Source: Microbispora siamensis
Lineage (GTDB): Bacteria; Actinomycetota; Actinomycetes; Streptosporangiales; Streptosporangiaceae
Reading direction: 5' to 3'
Length of the DNA stretch: 64,000 bases
NCBI RefSeq assembly: GCF_016863095.1
Contig: NZ_BOOF01000030.1
Location: forward strand, 1 to 64,000
This document shows, in pieces, positions 49,376 through 57,213 of this stretch; position 1 is the stretch's first letter, and every line of letters starts with the position of its first letter. The notes under the pieces were generated by a model. The model had not been told where the DNA came from, did no database searches, and was given only the letters and a program-made list of their open reading frames with translations. The translations under genes and the position numbers were made by a program.

Positions 49376-49941
49376 CCCGGCCAGAACGGGTCCCTGCCGA
49401 TGAAACCCAGCAGCCTGGTCTGGGCGTCGGCGCCGCCGGGCACCTCGACCCGGGCGCCGAACTGGCCGGAGGAGCGGATCGTCTGCTCCATCGGCTCCAT
49501 CCCGGCGAGGAGCCGGGCGCAGAAGCCGGGGTCCAGCCGGTCGTCCTGACCGGTGGCCCTGGCCAGATCCCAGGTGTGCATGAACACGTCGGCGGTGTAG
49601 AACCGGTCGATCGCCGTCTCCAGCGGCAGGCTGCCGACGTGCGGGTTGGTGAGTTCCCGGTGCGCCGTCTCCGGATCGTCGAGCACCGCCTGCACCCCGT
49701 CGCAGTGAACCTGCCACGCGGCGACCGGGTCCTCGTCCACGGACGGTCCATGCGGCAGGCCTACACCGGCGCCGGAGGCGAGGAACCCGGGGAGCCACTC
49801 GGTCAGGTGACGTACGACGTCACGGGCGGTCCAGCCCGGGACCGGGGACGGCGCGTCCCAGGACCGGGCGCCGCGGACCCGGTCGGTGAACAGCCCGGCG
49901 ACCTGCCGGTGCCGCTCGCCCGGGCGGTCAGACAGTGCCAT
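49339..49941 (-). CDS. TIGR03086-like (mycothiol-dependent maleylpyruvate isomerase N-terminal) protein
   Basis: A 200-residue DinB-fold protein: WTARDVVRHLTEWLPGFLA near the N-terminus and YTADVFMHTWDLARATG in the middle, typical of the actinobacterial family with predicted metal-binding His residues. The start overlaps the SRPBCC gene stop by 14 nt, so it is coupled to it. The C-terminus overlaps the PAC2 gene on the other strand. It may use mycothiol or bind a small ligand; no direct evidence. Confidence 0.8.
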   Translation of the reverse strand: MALSDRPGERHRQVAGLFTDRVRGARSWDAPSPVPGWTARDVVRHLTEWLPGFLASGAGVGLPHGPSVDEDPVAAWQVHCDGVQAVLDDPETAHRELTNPHVGSLPLETAIDRFYTADVFMHTWDLARATGQDDRLDPGFCARLLAGMEPMEQTIRSSGQFGARVEVPGGADAQTRLLGFIGRDPFWPGQRSVPRSRRRR

Positions 49942-50410
49942 CGGCGAGCATCCGGTCGAGCTTCGCGTATCCCTCGTCGACGCCGGTCTCCATTCCGCTG
50001 CGCAGCCACGCGTCGCGGCTTTCGAAGCTGTCGACCAGCGACTGCGCCCGCAGTCGCGTACGGCCGTCGCCCAGGTCCTCGAACCACAGCGTCTCCAGCG
50101 CGACTCCGTCGGGATCGCCCTCGAACGTGAAGGTCTGCACGATACGGCCCGGCCGTACCTCGTGGAAGCAGCCGTGGAAGCCGTACTCCGTGCCGTCGTG
50201 CACCGAGACGTACCGCCAGCTGCCGCCGGTGCGCGCGTCCCAGTGCTCGATCCGGGTGACCGTGGTGTCGGGACCCACCCACCGGGCGAACAACGCGGGG
50301 TCCGTGTGGGCGCGCAGCATCTGCTCCGGCGTCGCCGCGAAGTCACGAGTCACCCGGATGACCGGCAGCGTCGGGTCGGCCTCGATGACCGCCTCCATGA
50401 TCCTCTTCAT
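49928..50410 (-). CDS. SRPBCC/AHSA1-domain protein
   Basis: A 160-residue START-like lipid/ligand-binding fold: IRVTRDFAATPEQMLRAHTDP at the start, LFARWVGPD, and RIVQTFTFEGDPDG. Found widely with an ArsR-type regulator, as here, where the start overlaps the regulator's 3' end. The ligand and reaction are unknown. ATG at 50410 was chosen; an internal ATG at 50398 is also possible. Confidence 0.88.
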   Translation of the reverse strand: MKRIMEAVIEADPTLPVIRVTRDFAATPEQMLRAHTDPALFARWVGPDTTVTRIEHWDARTGGSWRYVSVHDGTEYGFHGCFHEVRPGRIVQTFTFEGDPDGVALETLWFEDLGDGRTRLRAQSLVDSFESRDAWLRSGMETGVDEGYAKLDRMLADGTV

Positions 50411-50741
50411 GCTCGTCTCTCTTCATCTCCGCCAGGACGGCGTCGAGGCGGCGGTAGCGCCGCTCGACGCGGTCCCGGTGCCGCTCGATCCAGGTGTCCA
50501 TCAGGTCGAGGGCCTCGATCTCCAGGCGTACCGGCCGCGGCTGTGGCCCGCGCGGCCGGCTGACGAGCCCGGCGTCCTCGAGCACCCGCAGGTGCTTGTA
50601 GACGGCCTGCAGCGTCATCCGGTACGGCTCGGCCAGCTGGCTCACGGTCGCGTCGCCCTCCGAGAGCCGGGCGACCATGTCGCGCCGGGTCGGATCCGCG
50701 AGGGCCGCGAAGACCCGGGACAGCGCGTCCGTGGCCAACAC
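50343..50741 (-). CDS. ArsR-family transcriptional regulator
   Basis: A 132-residue winged-helix regulator: LSRVFAALADPTRRDMVARLS, then VSQLAEPYRMTLQAVYKHLRVLEDAGLV (recognition helix). It belongs to the metal-independent group that pairs with SRPBCC genes; no Cys-rich metal site. GTG at 50741 is the likely start; the frame is open 20 codons further. Its 3' end overlaps the SRPBCC start by 68 bp, which couples the genes. Confidence 0.88.
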   Translation of the reverse strand: MLATDALSRVFAALADPTRRDMVARLSEGDATVSQLAEPYRMTLQAVYKHLRVLEDAGLVSRPRGPQPRPVRLEIEALDLMDTWIERHRDRVERRYRRLDAVLAEMKRDEHEEDHGGGHRGRPDAAGHPGDS

Positions 50742-50750
50742 CCCCTCAGT

Positions 50751-50815
50751 TTCAACCCGATAGTTTAAAGGACCGTAGGCCGTAGCTCCCCCCTTCGTCA
50801 ACCCTTCGGTTGAAA
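50751..50815 (-). promoter_or_regulatory. Repeated TCAACC/GGTTGA motifs upstream of arsR
   Basis: TCAACC occurs at about 50752 and 50799, and GGTTGA near 50809; the last two form a 6-bp hairpin with a 4-nt loop. They sit in the promoter zone just upstream of the regulator start and are candidate autoregulatory operators. They also lie just beyond the 3' end of the biosynthetic operon. Confidence 0.4.
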
Positions 50816-50838
50816 GCGCTGCTCATGCCGTACGCCGG

Positions 50839-51774
50839 TCAGGCCGGCCACCAGCTGAGGTAGCGCTCGCCGGTGTCCGGGAAGATCGTCACGATCGTCT
50901 GCCCCGACAGGTCCCGCCGCCGGGCGAGTTCGGCGCAGCCGTACGCCGCCGCGCCCGAGGAGACCCCGACCAGCAGCCCGGTGGTGGCCGCGATGCGCCG
51001 GGTCATCTCGGCCGCCTCGTCGTCCGGCACGGTGATCACGTCGTCGATGAGGGTGACGTCGGTGACCGGACTGGTGAAACCGCCGTTGAGGCCGGGAATG
51101 CGGTGCGGCCCCGGGGCGCCCCCCGACAGCAGCGGGGAGCCCGCCGGCTCCACCGCGACGACGCGCAGCCGGGGGTTGCGCTCCCGGAGGTAGCGGGCCG
51201 TTCCGGTGAGCGTGCCGCCGGTTCCGACCCCGCACACCAGCACGTCCACCTCGCCGCCGGTGGCGGCCCAGATCTCCGGTCCCGTGGTCGTGTAGTGAGC
51301 CATGACGTTGGCGGGGTTCTCGTGCTGGCGGGCGTACCAGGAGCCGGGGAGGGCGGCGTGCAGTTCCGTCGCCCGGTCGACGCACCCCTGGAAGCCGAGG
51401 ACGTGGTCGGTGAACTCGACCCGGGCGCCCAGCATGCGCAGGGTCAGCGTGCGCTCGCGCGACGCGTTGTCCGGCATCACGACGACGCACGGATATCCCC
51501 GGCTGACCGCGAGCGCCGCCAGGGCGATGCCGGTGTTGCCCGAGGTGGACTCGATCACGGTCGCGCCGGGAGTCAGGGCCCCCGACGCCTCGGCCTCCTC
51601 GATCATGCGCAGCGCCACCCGGTCCTTGATGCTCGACAACGGGTTGGCCGCCTCCAGCTTGGCGAGCAGGGTGGCGGACGGGGGCAGGCCGTCGAGGGCC
51701 AGGCGGAGCAGGGGCGTGTTGCCGATGAGATCGTCGATCCTGGTCGCGATCTCACGGCCGATCAGGGGGATCAT
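50839..51774 (-). CDS. Cysteine-synthase-like PLP enzyme (CysK/CysM fold)
   Basis: Beta-substitution enzyme of 311 residues. The Schiff-base Lys50 is in NPLSSIKDRVALRM. The substrate-binding loop is ESTSGNTGIALA, the phosphate loop GVGTGGTLTG, and the cofactor Ser is in VGVSSGAAAYGCAEL. It would replace the acetyl group of O-acetylserine (or a related leaving group) with a nucleophile. As the last gene of a natural-product operon that also encodes a serine acetyltransferase, it more likely forms a beta-substituted alanine than cysteine. The nucleophile is unknown. The ATG overlaps the methyltransferase stop (ATGA). Confidence 0.9.
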   Translation of the reverse strand: MIPLIGREIATRIDDLIGNTPLLRLALDGLPPSATLLAKLEAANPLSSIKDRVALRMIEEAEASGALTPGATVIESTSGNTGIALAALAVSRGYPCVVVMPDNASRERTLTLRMLGARVEFTDHVLGFQGCVDRATELHAALPGSWYARQHENPANVMAHYTTTGPEIWAATGGEVDVLVCGVGTGGTLTGTARYLRERNPRLRVVAVEPAGSPLLSGGAPGPHRIPGLNGGFTSPVTDVTLIDDVITVPDDEAAEMTRRIAATTGLLVGVSSGAAAYGCAELARRRDLSGQTIVTIFPDTGERYLSWWPA

Positions 51775-52451
51775 GCCTGCTCCTTCGCGGCCACCAGCAG
51801 GTATTCGTGCGAGCGGTTGGTCACCATCGGGTCGCCGTCGTCGCTCACCGGCCGGGGGTAGCAGTGGATCCGCTCGTCGCCGAGGGTCAGATGCCGGCCG
51901 AGCACCCGGGCGACGTCCCAGGCCAGCGGCACGAACCTGCCGGCCAGGCGGCGGTTCTGCACGGCCAGCACCGCCCGCGCGCCGGGCCGCATGACCCTCG
52001 TCACCGCGGCGAAGACGTCGTCGAGCGCGCTCAGGTAGTCCTCGTAGTCGCGCAGGGCGTAGAGCTGGCCGTCCACCTCGGAGTCGATGTCCAGGTCGGT
52101 GCCAAAGTAGGGCAGGTCTCCCAGGACGAAGTCCACCGACTCCTCGGGCAGCGGCGGTTTGCGGGCGTCGGCGCACAGCATCGTCTGGCCGGGGTAGGCC
52201 TCCAGGCGCTTTCGCGCCTGCTCCGCGCGCTCGGGCGAGACCTCCAGGCCGATCCCCTTCCGGGACTCCACCGCGCACGCCACCAGCGTGGTGCCCCAGC
52301 CGGCGAACGGGTCGAGCACGACGTCACCCGGCTCGGTCATCTCCACGATCAGCGGCCTCAGCTGGCTGACCCAGCCGCACTGGCCCGCGGCCTCCGGCAG
52401 CGCGTACGCGGGGTCCTCTCCCTGCAGCACGTGCCAACTCGATCTGCCCAT
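51771..52451 (-). CDS. SAM-dependent methyltransferase with DNA-methylase-type DLPY motif
   Basis: A 226-residue Rossmann methyltransferase. Motif I is VVLDPFAGWGTTLVACA (residues 44-60), and motif IV is DLPY (112-115), the motif of enzymes that methylate exocyclic amino groups (DNA/tRNA N-methylases, (D/N)PPY). There is no target-recognition domain and the protein is small, so nucleic acid is unlikely as substrate; a biosynthetic intermediate with an aromatic or exocyclic amine would fit. Its start overlaps the MFS stop by one base (TGATG) and its stop overlaps the CysK-like start (ATGA). Confidence 0.8.
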   Translation of the reverse strand: MGRSSWHVLQGEDPAYALPEAAGQCGWVSQLRPLIVEMTEPGDVVLDPFAGWGTTLVACAVESRKGIGLEVSPERAEQARKRLEAYPGQTMLCADARKPPLPEESVDFVLGDLPYFGTDLDIDSEVDGQLYALRDYEDYLSALDDVFAAVTRVMRPGARAVLAVQNRRLAGRFVPLAWDVARVLGRHLTLGDERIHCYPRPVSDDGDPMVTNRSHEYLLVAAKEQA

Positions 52452-53743
52452 CAGTCCACACCAGCCTTCTGTGTCTCGGCCGCCGCGGCGCGACGGTCGT
52501 CTGTCTCTTCCGGGTCTTCGGGTGTCCGCGCGTGGACGGCCCGGGCGGGCAGCCGGGGCTCCAGGCGGAGCATGGTGAGGGCCGAGCAGGCGACGCCTCC
52601 CGCGAGCAGCAGCCACATGGAGACCGGCGACAGGCTCAGCAGCGCGGTCAGCACCGCCGGAGCCAGCGTGATCGGGATCGCCCAGGAGAACTGGTAGACC
52701 GCCATGTACCTGCCGTGGGTCTCCTCGGGAGCCGCGCTCGACACGAGCGCGGACAGCGGCGCGCCGTGCAGCATCTCCCCCAGCGTGAACAGCGCCGTCG
52801 CGGCGAAGACCCCGGCAAGGGCGACCGACTGGACGGTGACCCCGGCAAGCAGGGCGAACACCGCGAACGACACCGCGAACGTGGCGGCGCCCGTCGCGAC
52901 GGTGCGGGTGCGCCGGTACCGGATCAGCCGCCGCGTCACCGGGATCTGCAGCAGCGCGATGCCCACGGTGTTGACCGCGTACAGCACGCCGACCAGCGAC
53001 GCGGGGACACCCAGCTCCTGGGTGACGTAGACGGGCAGCGCCACCGACAGCACCATGTAGCCGAAGGCGGTCGGCACGTTCTGCAGGGTCAGCGCGAGGA
53101 ACGTCCGGTCGCGCAGGACGAGGCGGTATCCCCCGCTCGGCCGGGCCGTCTCCGCCGCCCGCCCTGCCGTGCGCGCCTGTCCGCCGGGCACCGGGATCGT
53201 ACGGAGGATCAGCGCCGCGCCGACGAACGCGGCCGCGCTGACGAGGACGATCACCCGGTAGGCGGCGCCGCTGCCCAGGCCGAGGGCCGCGCCCGCGATG
53301 AGGCCGCCCGCGCCGAGGCCGGCGTTGCGCAGGCTGCGCTGCGCGGCGAGGAGCCTGTCCCGGTCCGCGCCCCGCGCGATCGCGGCGACGAACGACTGGA
53401 TCGACGGCGGATAGGAGCCGTCGCCGAAGGCCACCAGCGCCACCGCCAGGAACATCGTCAGCGGCGAGTCCACCAGCGGGTAGGTCGCGAACCCCGCGGC
53501 GCGCACCAGGTAGCCGCCGACGACGACGGCGCGCGCGCCGAACCGGTCGACCAGCACGCCCGCGACGGGGTTGCCGACCAGGCTGAACAGCGCCGCCGCG
53601 GTCATGATCACGCCGACCCGTTCGATCGGCAGCCCGGTGACGTGGTGGAAGAACAGCAGGGACAGGGGCAGGTACATGCCGCTGCCGGTGGCGTCGACCA
53701 CCATTCCGGCCATGTAGCGCACCCGCGTCGACGGACGGGTCAT
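52451..53743 (-). CDS. MFS exporter
   Basis: A 430-residue major-facilitator protein with about 12 membrane segments and the loop motif AGVLVDRFGARAVVVGG. N-terminal half about residues 10-195, a linker at 195-215, C-terminal half 215-400, and a charged cytosolic tail. The ATG overlaps the upstream ATP-grasp stop (ATGA). In this operon it most likely exports the product and provides self-resistance; the substrate is inferred from context. Confidence 0.88.
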   Translation of the reverse strand: MTRPSTRVRYMAGMVVDATGSGMYLPLSLLFFHHVTGLPIERVGVIMTAAALFSLVGNPVAGVLVDRFGARAVVVGGYLVRAAGFATYPLVDSPLTMFLAVALVAFGDGSYPPSIQSFVAAIARGADRDRLLAAQRSLRNAGLGAGGLIAGAALGLGSGAAYRVIVLVSAAAFVGAALILRTIPVPGGQARTAGRAAETARPSGGYRLVLRDRTFLALTLQNVPTAFGYMVLSVALPVYVTQELGVPASLVGVLYAVNTVGIALLQIPVTRRLIRYRRTRTVATGAATFAVSFAVFALLAGVTVQSVALAGVFAATALFTLGEMLHGAPLSALVSSAAPEETHGRYMAVYQFSWAIPITLAPAVLTALLSLSPVSMWLLLAGGVACSALTMLRLEPRLPARAVHARTPEDPEETDDRRAAAAETQKAGVD

Positions 53744-55014
53744 GACGGCACCGCCCCGATCCGCACCTGCTCCTCGAGCCGCGCGCCGAGCGAGCGGAGC
53801 CTGCGCTCGCACTCCGCGCGGGTGGGGGCCGAGGCGATGGCCACGGTCAGGAAGTCGGCCGAGCCCGAGGCGGGCGGGACCACCTGGCCCGGCCGCGCGT
53901 AGAGCCAGAAGTGCTCCACCCAGGGTTCCTGAGGCGGGTCGGGCAGCGCCTGGATCAGTCCCGGCCGCTTCATCATCAGCACCTGACCCGCCATCCGCGC
54001 CGGCTCCGGCCGCCTCCCGGGGCGTACGGCCCGCTCCACGTCGGGCAGCGGCAGGCCGAGCTGGGCCCGGATGGAGCATTCGGCGAGGTTGACCCCGAAC
54101 AGCGTGTGGAAGACCTCGCGGATCTTCCCGCCGCCGGACCGGCAGGCGATCTCGCACAGCACCAGCCGGTCGTCGGGCGTGTGGAAGATCTCCGCGTGGA
54201 AGGCGTGGTCGCGCAGCCGGCCGCCGGGCCGCCGCAGCGCCGCCAGCGTCCGCCCGGTCAGCTCCAGCAGACGGCCGGTGAGCGGGTCGCCGGGGTCGAG
54301 CGCCAGGTCGACCCGGGAGCCGGGGTCGGTGCCGAACGAGGCGAGCTCGTACTGGTACTGGGAGGGCCAGGCCAGCACGACCTCGCCGTTCACCACCAGG
54401 CCGTCGACGTGGCACATGCGGCCGGGCACGTACGCCTCCAGCAGCAGGTCGTCCCGCTGCTCGTCCCCCTGCGCGCCGTACGCCTCGGCGAGGAAGGCGG
54501 TCAGCGCCTCCCGGTCGCGCAGGATGCGCAGGCCGATGGAGTTGAAGCCGGACCTGTTCTTGAACACCAGGGGGAAGCCGTGGTCGTCGGCGAAGGCCAG
54601 CGCGTCCGCCGCGGTCTTCGGGACGGTGTGCGGGGCGACCTCCACGCCGGCCCGCACGGCGTGCTCCTTCATCAGGGCCTTGTCCCGGAACGGCAGCACG
54701 TCTTCGGCCAGGGGACCGGGCAGCCCGAGCTCCTCGCGCAGCGTGGCCACGCGCAGCACGTCGGCCTCGTGCTCCCCGATCAGGTGCGTGGCGCCGTACT
54801 CGGCGGCGAGCCGCGCGATCCGCGCGGGCACCTCGTCGTCGTGGTCGAAGAGCTCCAGGTGCGTGTAGCCGAGGTTTCCCTCGGGGATCGGCTCGCCGAA
54901 CGGCTCGAACCTGTCGCGGGCGGCGAGGATCACCACCGGGCCGTCGTAGTCGCGCAGCCAGCGGTCGTACGGGAACGGCTCCAGCGGGTTGCGGTGCAGG
55001 ATCACGACACTCAT
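53740..55014 (-). CDS. ATP-grasp ligase
   Basis: A 424-residue ATP-grasp enzyme that would form an amide bond through an acyl phosphate. Visible: N-terminal pre-ATP-grasp fold (about 1-100), substrate and nucleotide-binding core with FPLVFKNRSGFNSIG, ATP-binding region LLLEAYVPGRMCHVDGLVV, and the metal site HAEIFHTPDDRLVLCEIACRSGGG (described by the acidic residues at LCEIA). It resembles amino-acid ligases more than carboxylases. The ATG overlaps the preceding fusion gene (ATGA). Which substrates it joins is unknown. Confidence 0.87.
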   Translation of the reverse strand: MSVVILHRNPLEPFPYDRWLRDYDGPVVILAARDRFEPFGEPIPEGNLGYTHLELFDHDDEVPARIARLAAEYGATHLIGEHEADVLRVATLREELGLPGPLAEDVLPFRDKALMKEHAVRAGVEVAPHTVPKTAADALAFADDHGFPLVFKNRSGFNSIGLRILRDREALTAFLAEAYGAQGDEQRDDLLLEAYVPGRMCHVDGLVVNGEVVLAWPSQYQYELASFGTDPGSRVDLALDPGDPLTGRLLELTGRTLAALRRPGGRLRDHAFHAEIFHTPDDRLVLCEIACRSGGGKIREVFHTLFGVNLAECSIRAQLGLPLPDVERAVRPGRRPEPARMAGQVLMMKRPGLIQALPDPPQEPWVEHFWLYARPGQVVPPASGSADFLTVAIASAPTRAECERRLRSLGARLEEQVRIGAVPS

Positions 55015-56942
55015 GCCGGCGCCTCCGTGAGCGAGCGGACCTCGGCCACGCGGGCGAGCCAGGTCCGTCCGTCCTCGCCGGCCACCCGGATCCGGATGGC
55101 CTCCCCGGCGATCCGCTCGCCGCGGTGGATCGCCTCGGTGGTGTCGGGGCCGGTCACGGCCACCAGGCCGAGCCTGTCCCAGTTGTCGCGCACCGCGTGC
55201 ACGGTGTCGCCGGGCTTGGCGGTGACGCGCACGTCCAGCACGCCGTCCCGCGCCGCGGCGTCGGCGACGCCCTCCACCGACTCGACCCGCCCCGGCTCGC
55301 TCACCAGCGACCGGACGCAGGCCCCCGCATGCGCCTCGGGCCGGTCCGGCAGCTCAGGAACCAGCCCGAACGGCCACCCGAGCGCGTACTCGATCATGTC
55401 GATGCCGTACGCGGCGCGCACGAGCTCGGGGATCATGTCGCCGGCGATGCGGTTGTGGCTCTCGATGATCACCGGGCCGCGGGCGCCGAGCCGCACCTCC
55501 GTGTGCGTGACGCCGTCCCTGAGGCCGATCTGGTCGAGGAAGCGGGTGACGGCGGCGCGGATCCGCTCCTGCTCAGGCTCCGCGAGCCGGGCGGGCACGG
55601 CGTGGCCGAGCTCGGCGAAGCTGTCGTGGTGGCCGAACTTCTCCGTGATCGCCACCACCACGTGACGGCCGGCGAAGCTGAAGGCCTCGACGCTGAACTC
55701 CGGCCCCTCGACGTACTCCTCCATGAAGAAGTCCTGCAGGAGGTACATCGTCGAGACCCGGTCGGTCCGCGTGCCGCGCAGTCCCTCCACGGTCACCCAG
55801 ACCCGCTCGGCGTCCTCGGGCCCGGCGACCCGGAAGACGCCGATGCTGGCGGTCGCGTCGGTCGGCTTGACGATGAACGGGTAGCCGTGGGCGGCCGCGA
55901 AGGCGTCCAGGTCGCCGCGCCGCAGGAGGGGCGCGGCGGCCACCGCCGACGGGTCGAGGCCGGCCAGGTGGCGGCGCATGGCGAGCTTGTCGCGGAACAG
56001 GCGGGTGACCTCGTAACCGGTGCCGCCCAGGCCGAACAGGTCGTTGATCCGCCCCGCGTTCTCCAGTCCCGGCTCGGTGATGGAGACCGCGACGCGGAAG
56101 CCGGGCTCCTCCCGCAGTTCCCTGGCGACGGGCTCGACGGCCGCCCAGTCGGTGTAGTCCAGGACGCGCAGGACGTCGGCGAGGCTCTCCTGCTCGGCGT
56201 TGACCTTGGTGGGGTGCTGGAGCAGCAGCACGCTCAGGCCGAGCTCCTTGGCCTTGCGCACGGTCTCGTCGGTGGCGCCGACGATCAGAACCGTGCTGTC
56301 CGGATTCATCGATCCATTCCTTTCGTCAGGTAGTGGGGCCGGGCGGGCCTGGACGGCCCTGTCGCGAGGCTCGGAAACGGTCCCCAGGGGGGCGAGGGCG
56401 CGCGCGCCGGCAGGCACGTCCCCGACGACCAGCGCCCGCGCCCCGATGACGGCGTCGTCTCCCACGCGCACCGGGCCGAGGACGGTCGCGCCGGCGCCCA
56501 GCACCACGCGGGCCCCGATCACCGGGTGCCGCCGTTCCCCGTCCGGACGCAGGTTGTCGCGCCACCAGCCGACCGCTCCCAGGGTCACCTGGTGGTAGAT
56601 GGTCACGTCGTCGCCCACGACCGCGGTCTCCCCGATCACCACGGCCGCGCCGTGGTCGACGAAGACCCTGCGCCCGAGCACCGCGCCCGGGTGGATCTCC
56701 ACTCCGGTGACGGCGCGCGCGAGGAGCATCAGCAGCCGGGCCGTCAGCCGGCGGCCGCGCCGGTGCAGCCGGTGGGCGACCCGGTGCAGCCACAGCGCCG
56801 GAAGCACCGGGTGCAGCAACGCCTCCTTCCGGTCGAGGACGGACGGATCCCGCTCGACGATCGTCCGCAGGTCCTCGGCCAGGAGGCGCAGCAGTCCCGG
56901 GGGTCGTTGTCCGCGCGGCGCGGGCGCCTGGTCGTCGTTCAT
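55011..56942 (-). CDS. Serine O-acetyltransferase / ATP-grasp ligase fusion
   Basis: One continuous frame of 643 residues. Residues 1-190 form a CysE-type serine acetyltransferase: a helical N-terminus, then hexapeptide repeats with FVDHGAAVVIGETAVVGDD (catalytic His) and RRHPVIGARVVLGAGATVLG. A linker of about 20 residues (190-211) carries no stop codon. Residues 212-643 are an ATP-grasp domain (FIVKPTDATASIGVF, FFMEEYVEGPEFSVEAFSF, HTEVRLGARGPVIIESHNRI). An internal ATG at 56309 with GAAAGGA upstream could also start a separate 432-residue ligase. The ATG at 56942 overlaps the tautomerase stop (TGATG). The product makes O-acetylserine for the CysK-like enzyme at the end of the operon. Confidence 0.88.
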   Translation of the reverse strand: MNDDQAPAPRGQRPPGLLRLLAEDLRTIVERDPSVLDRKEALLHPVLPALWLHRVAHRLHRRGRRLTARLLMLLARAVTGVEIHPGAVLGRRVFVDHGAAVVIGETAVVGDDVTIYHQVTLGAVGWWRDNLRPDGERRHPVIGARVVLGAGATVLGPVRVGDDAVIGARALVVGDVPAGARALAPLGTVSEPRDRAVQARPAPLPDERNGSMNPDSTVLIVGATDETVRKAKELGLSVLLLQHPTKVNAEQESLADVLRVLDYTDWAAVEPVARELREEPGFRVAVSITEPGLENAGRINDLFGLGGTGYEVTRLFRDKLAMRRHLAGLDPSAVAAAPLLRRGDLDAFAAAHGYPFIVKPTDATASIGVFRVAGPEDAERVWVTVEGLRGTRTDRVSTMYLLQDFFMEEYVEGPEFSVEAFSFAGRHVVVAITEKFGHHDSFAELGHAVPARLAEPEQERIRAAVTRFLDQIGLRDGVTHTEVRLGARGPVIIESHNRIAGDMIPELVRAAYGIDMIEYALGWPFGLVPELPDRPEAHAGACVRSLVSEPGRVESVEGVADAAARDGVLDVRVTAKPGDTVHAVRDNWDRLGLVAVTGPDTTEAIHRGERIAGEAIRIRVAGEDGRTWLARVAEVRSLTEAPA

Positions 56943-57166
56943 CAGTAGTTCGGGGTCTTACGGAGCAGATGCCCGCGTCCGACGATCTCGGGTTGGTAGA
57001 CCAGCCGGTCCCACTCCTCCTGCGCGACCGGTTCGAGCGCGATCGAGACGAAGCCCTCGTCGCACTCGAAGGTGTCCCGTATGGCGCCGCTCACCGCGGC
57101 GATCAACGCGGCCTCCTGTTCACCGGTCAGGGGGCGCGCGAAGTATTTGATGTTGACGTGCGGCAT
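56942..57166 (-). CDS. 4-oxalocrotonate-tautomerase-family protein
   Basis: A 74-residue tautomerase-fold protein. The sequence starts MPHVNIKYFARP, so Met removal would expose the catalytic N-terminal Pro. The family helix region LTGEQEAALIAAVSGAIRDTF and GFVSIALEPV follow. ATG at 57166 has GAGGAGG 5 nt upstream. It lies 47 nt after the NRPS and overlaps the fusion gene start. It could interconvert keto/enol or amino/imino forms of a ring product. Confidence 0.88.
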   Translation of the reverse strand: MPHVNIKYFARPLTGEQEAALIAAVSGAIRDTFECDEGFVSIALEPVAQEEWDRLVYQPEIVGRGHLLRKTPNY

Positions 57167-57213
57167 CTTCGCCTCCTCGTGTTCACCGGGGCGAACAGCT
57201 GGTGTCGGTGGAA

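Noticed and set aside
50839-51774. Housekeeping cysteine synthase
   Set aside because: The fold would allow it, but the gene is the last of a natural-product operon coupled by start-stop overlaps, so a specialised role is more likely. Not excluded by sequence.
50839-56942. D-cycloserine-type pathway (CysK-like, acetyltransferase, ATP-grasp, MFS)
   Set aside because: The enzyme classes overlap, but the arginase-like and hydroxylase genes that make hydroxyurea, and the epimerase, are absent, while an NRPS, tautomerase and methyltransferase are present.
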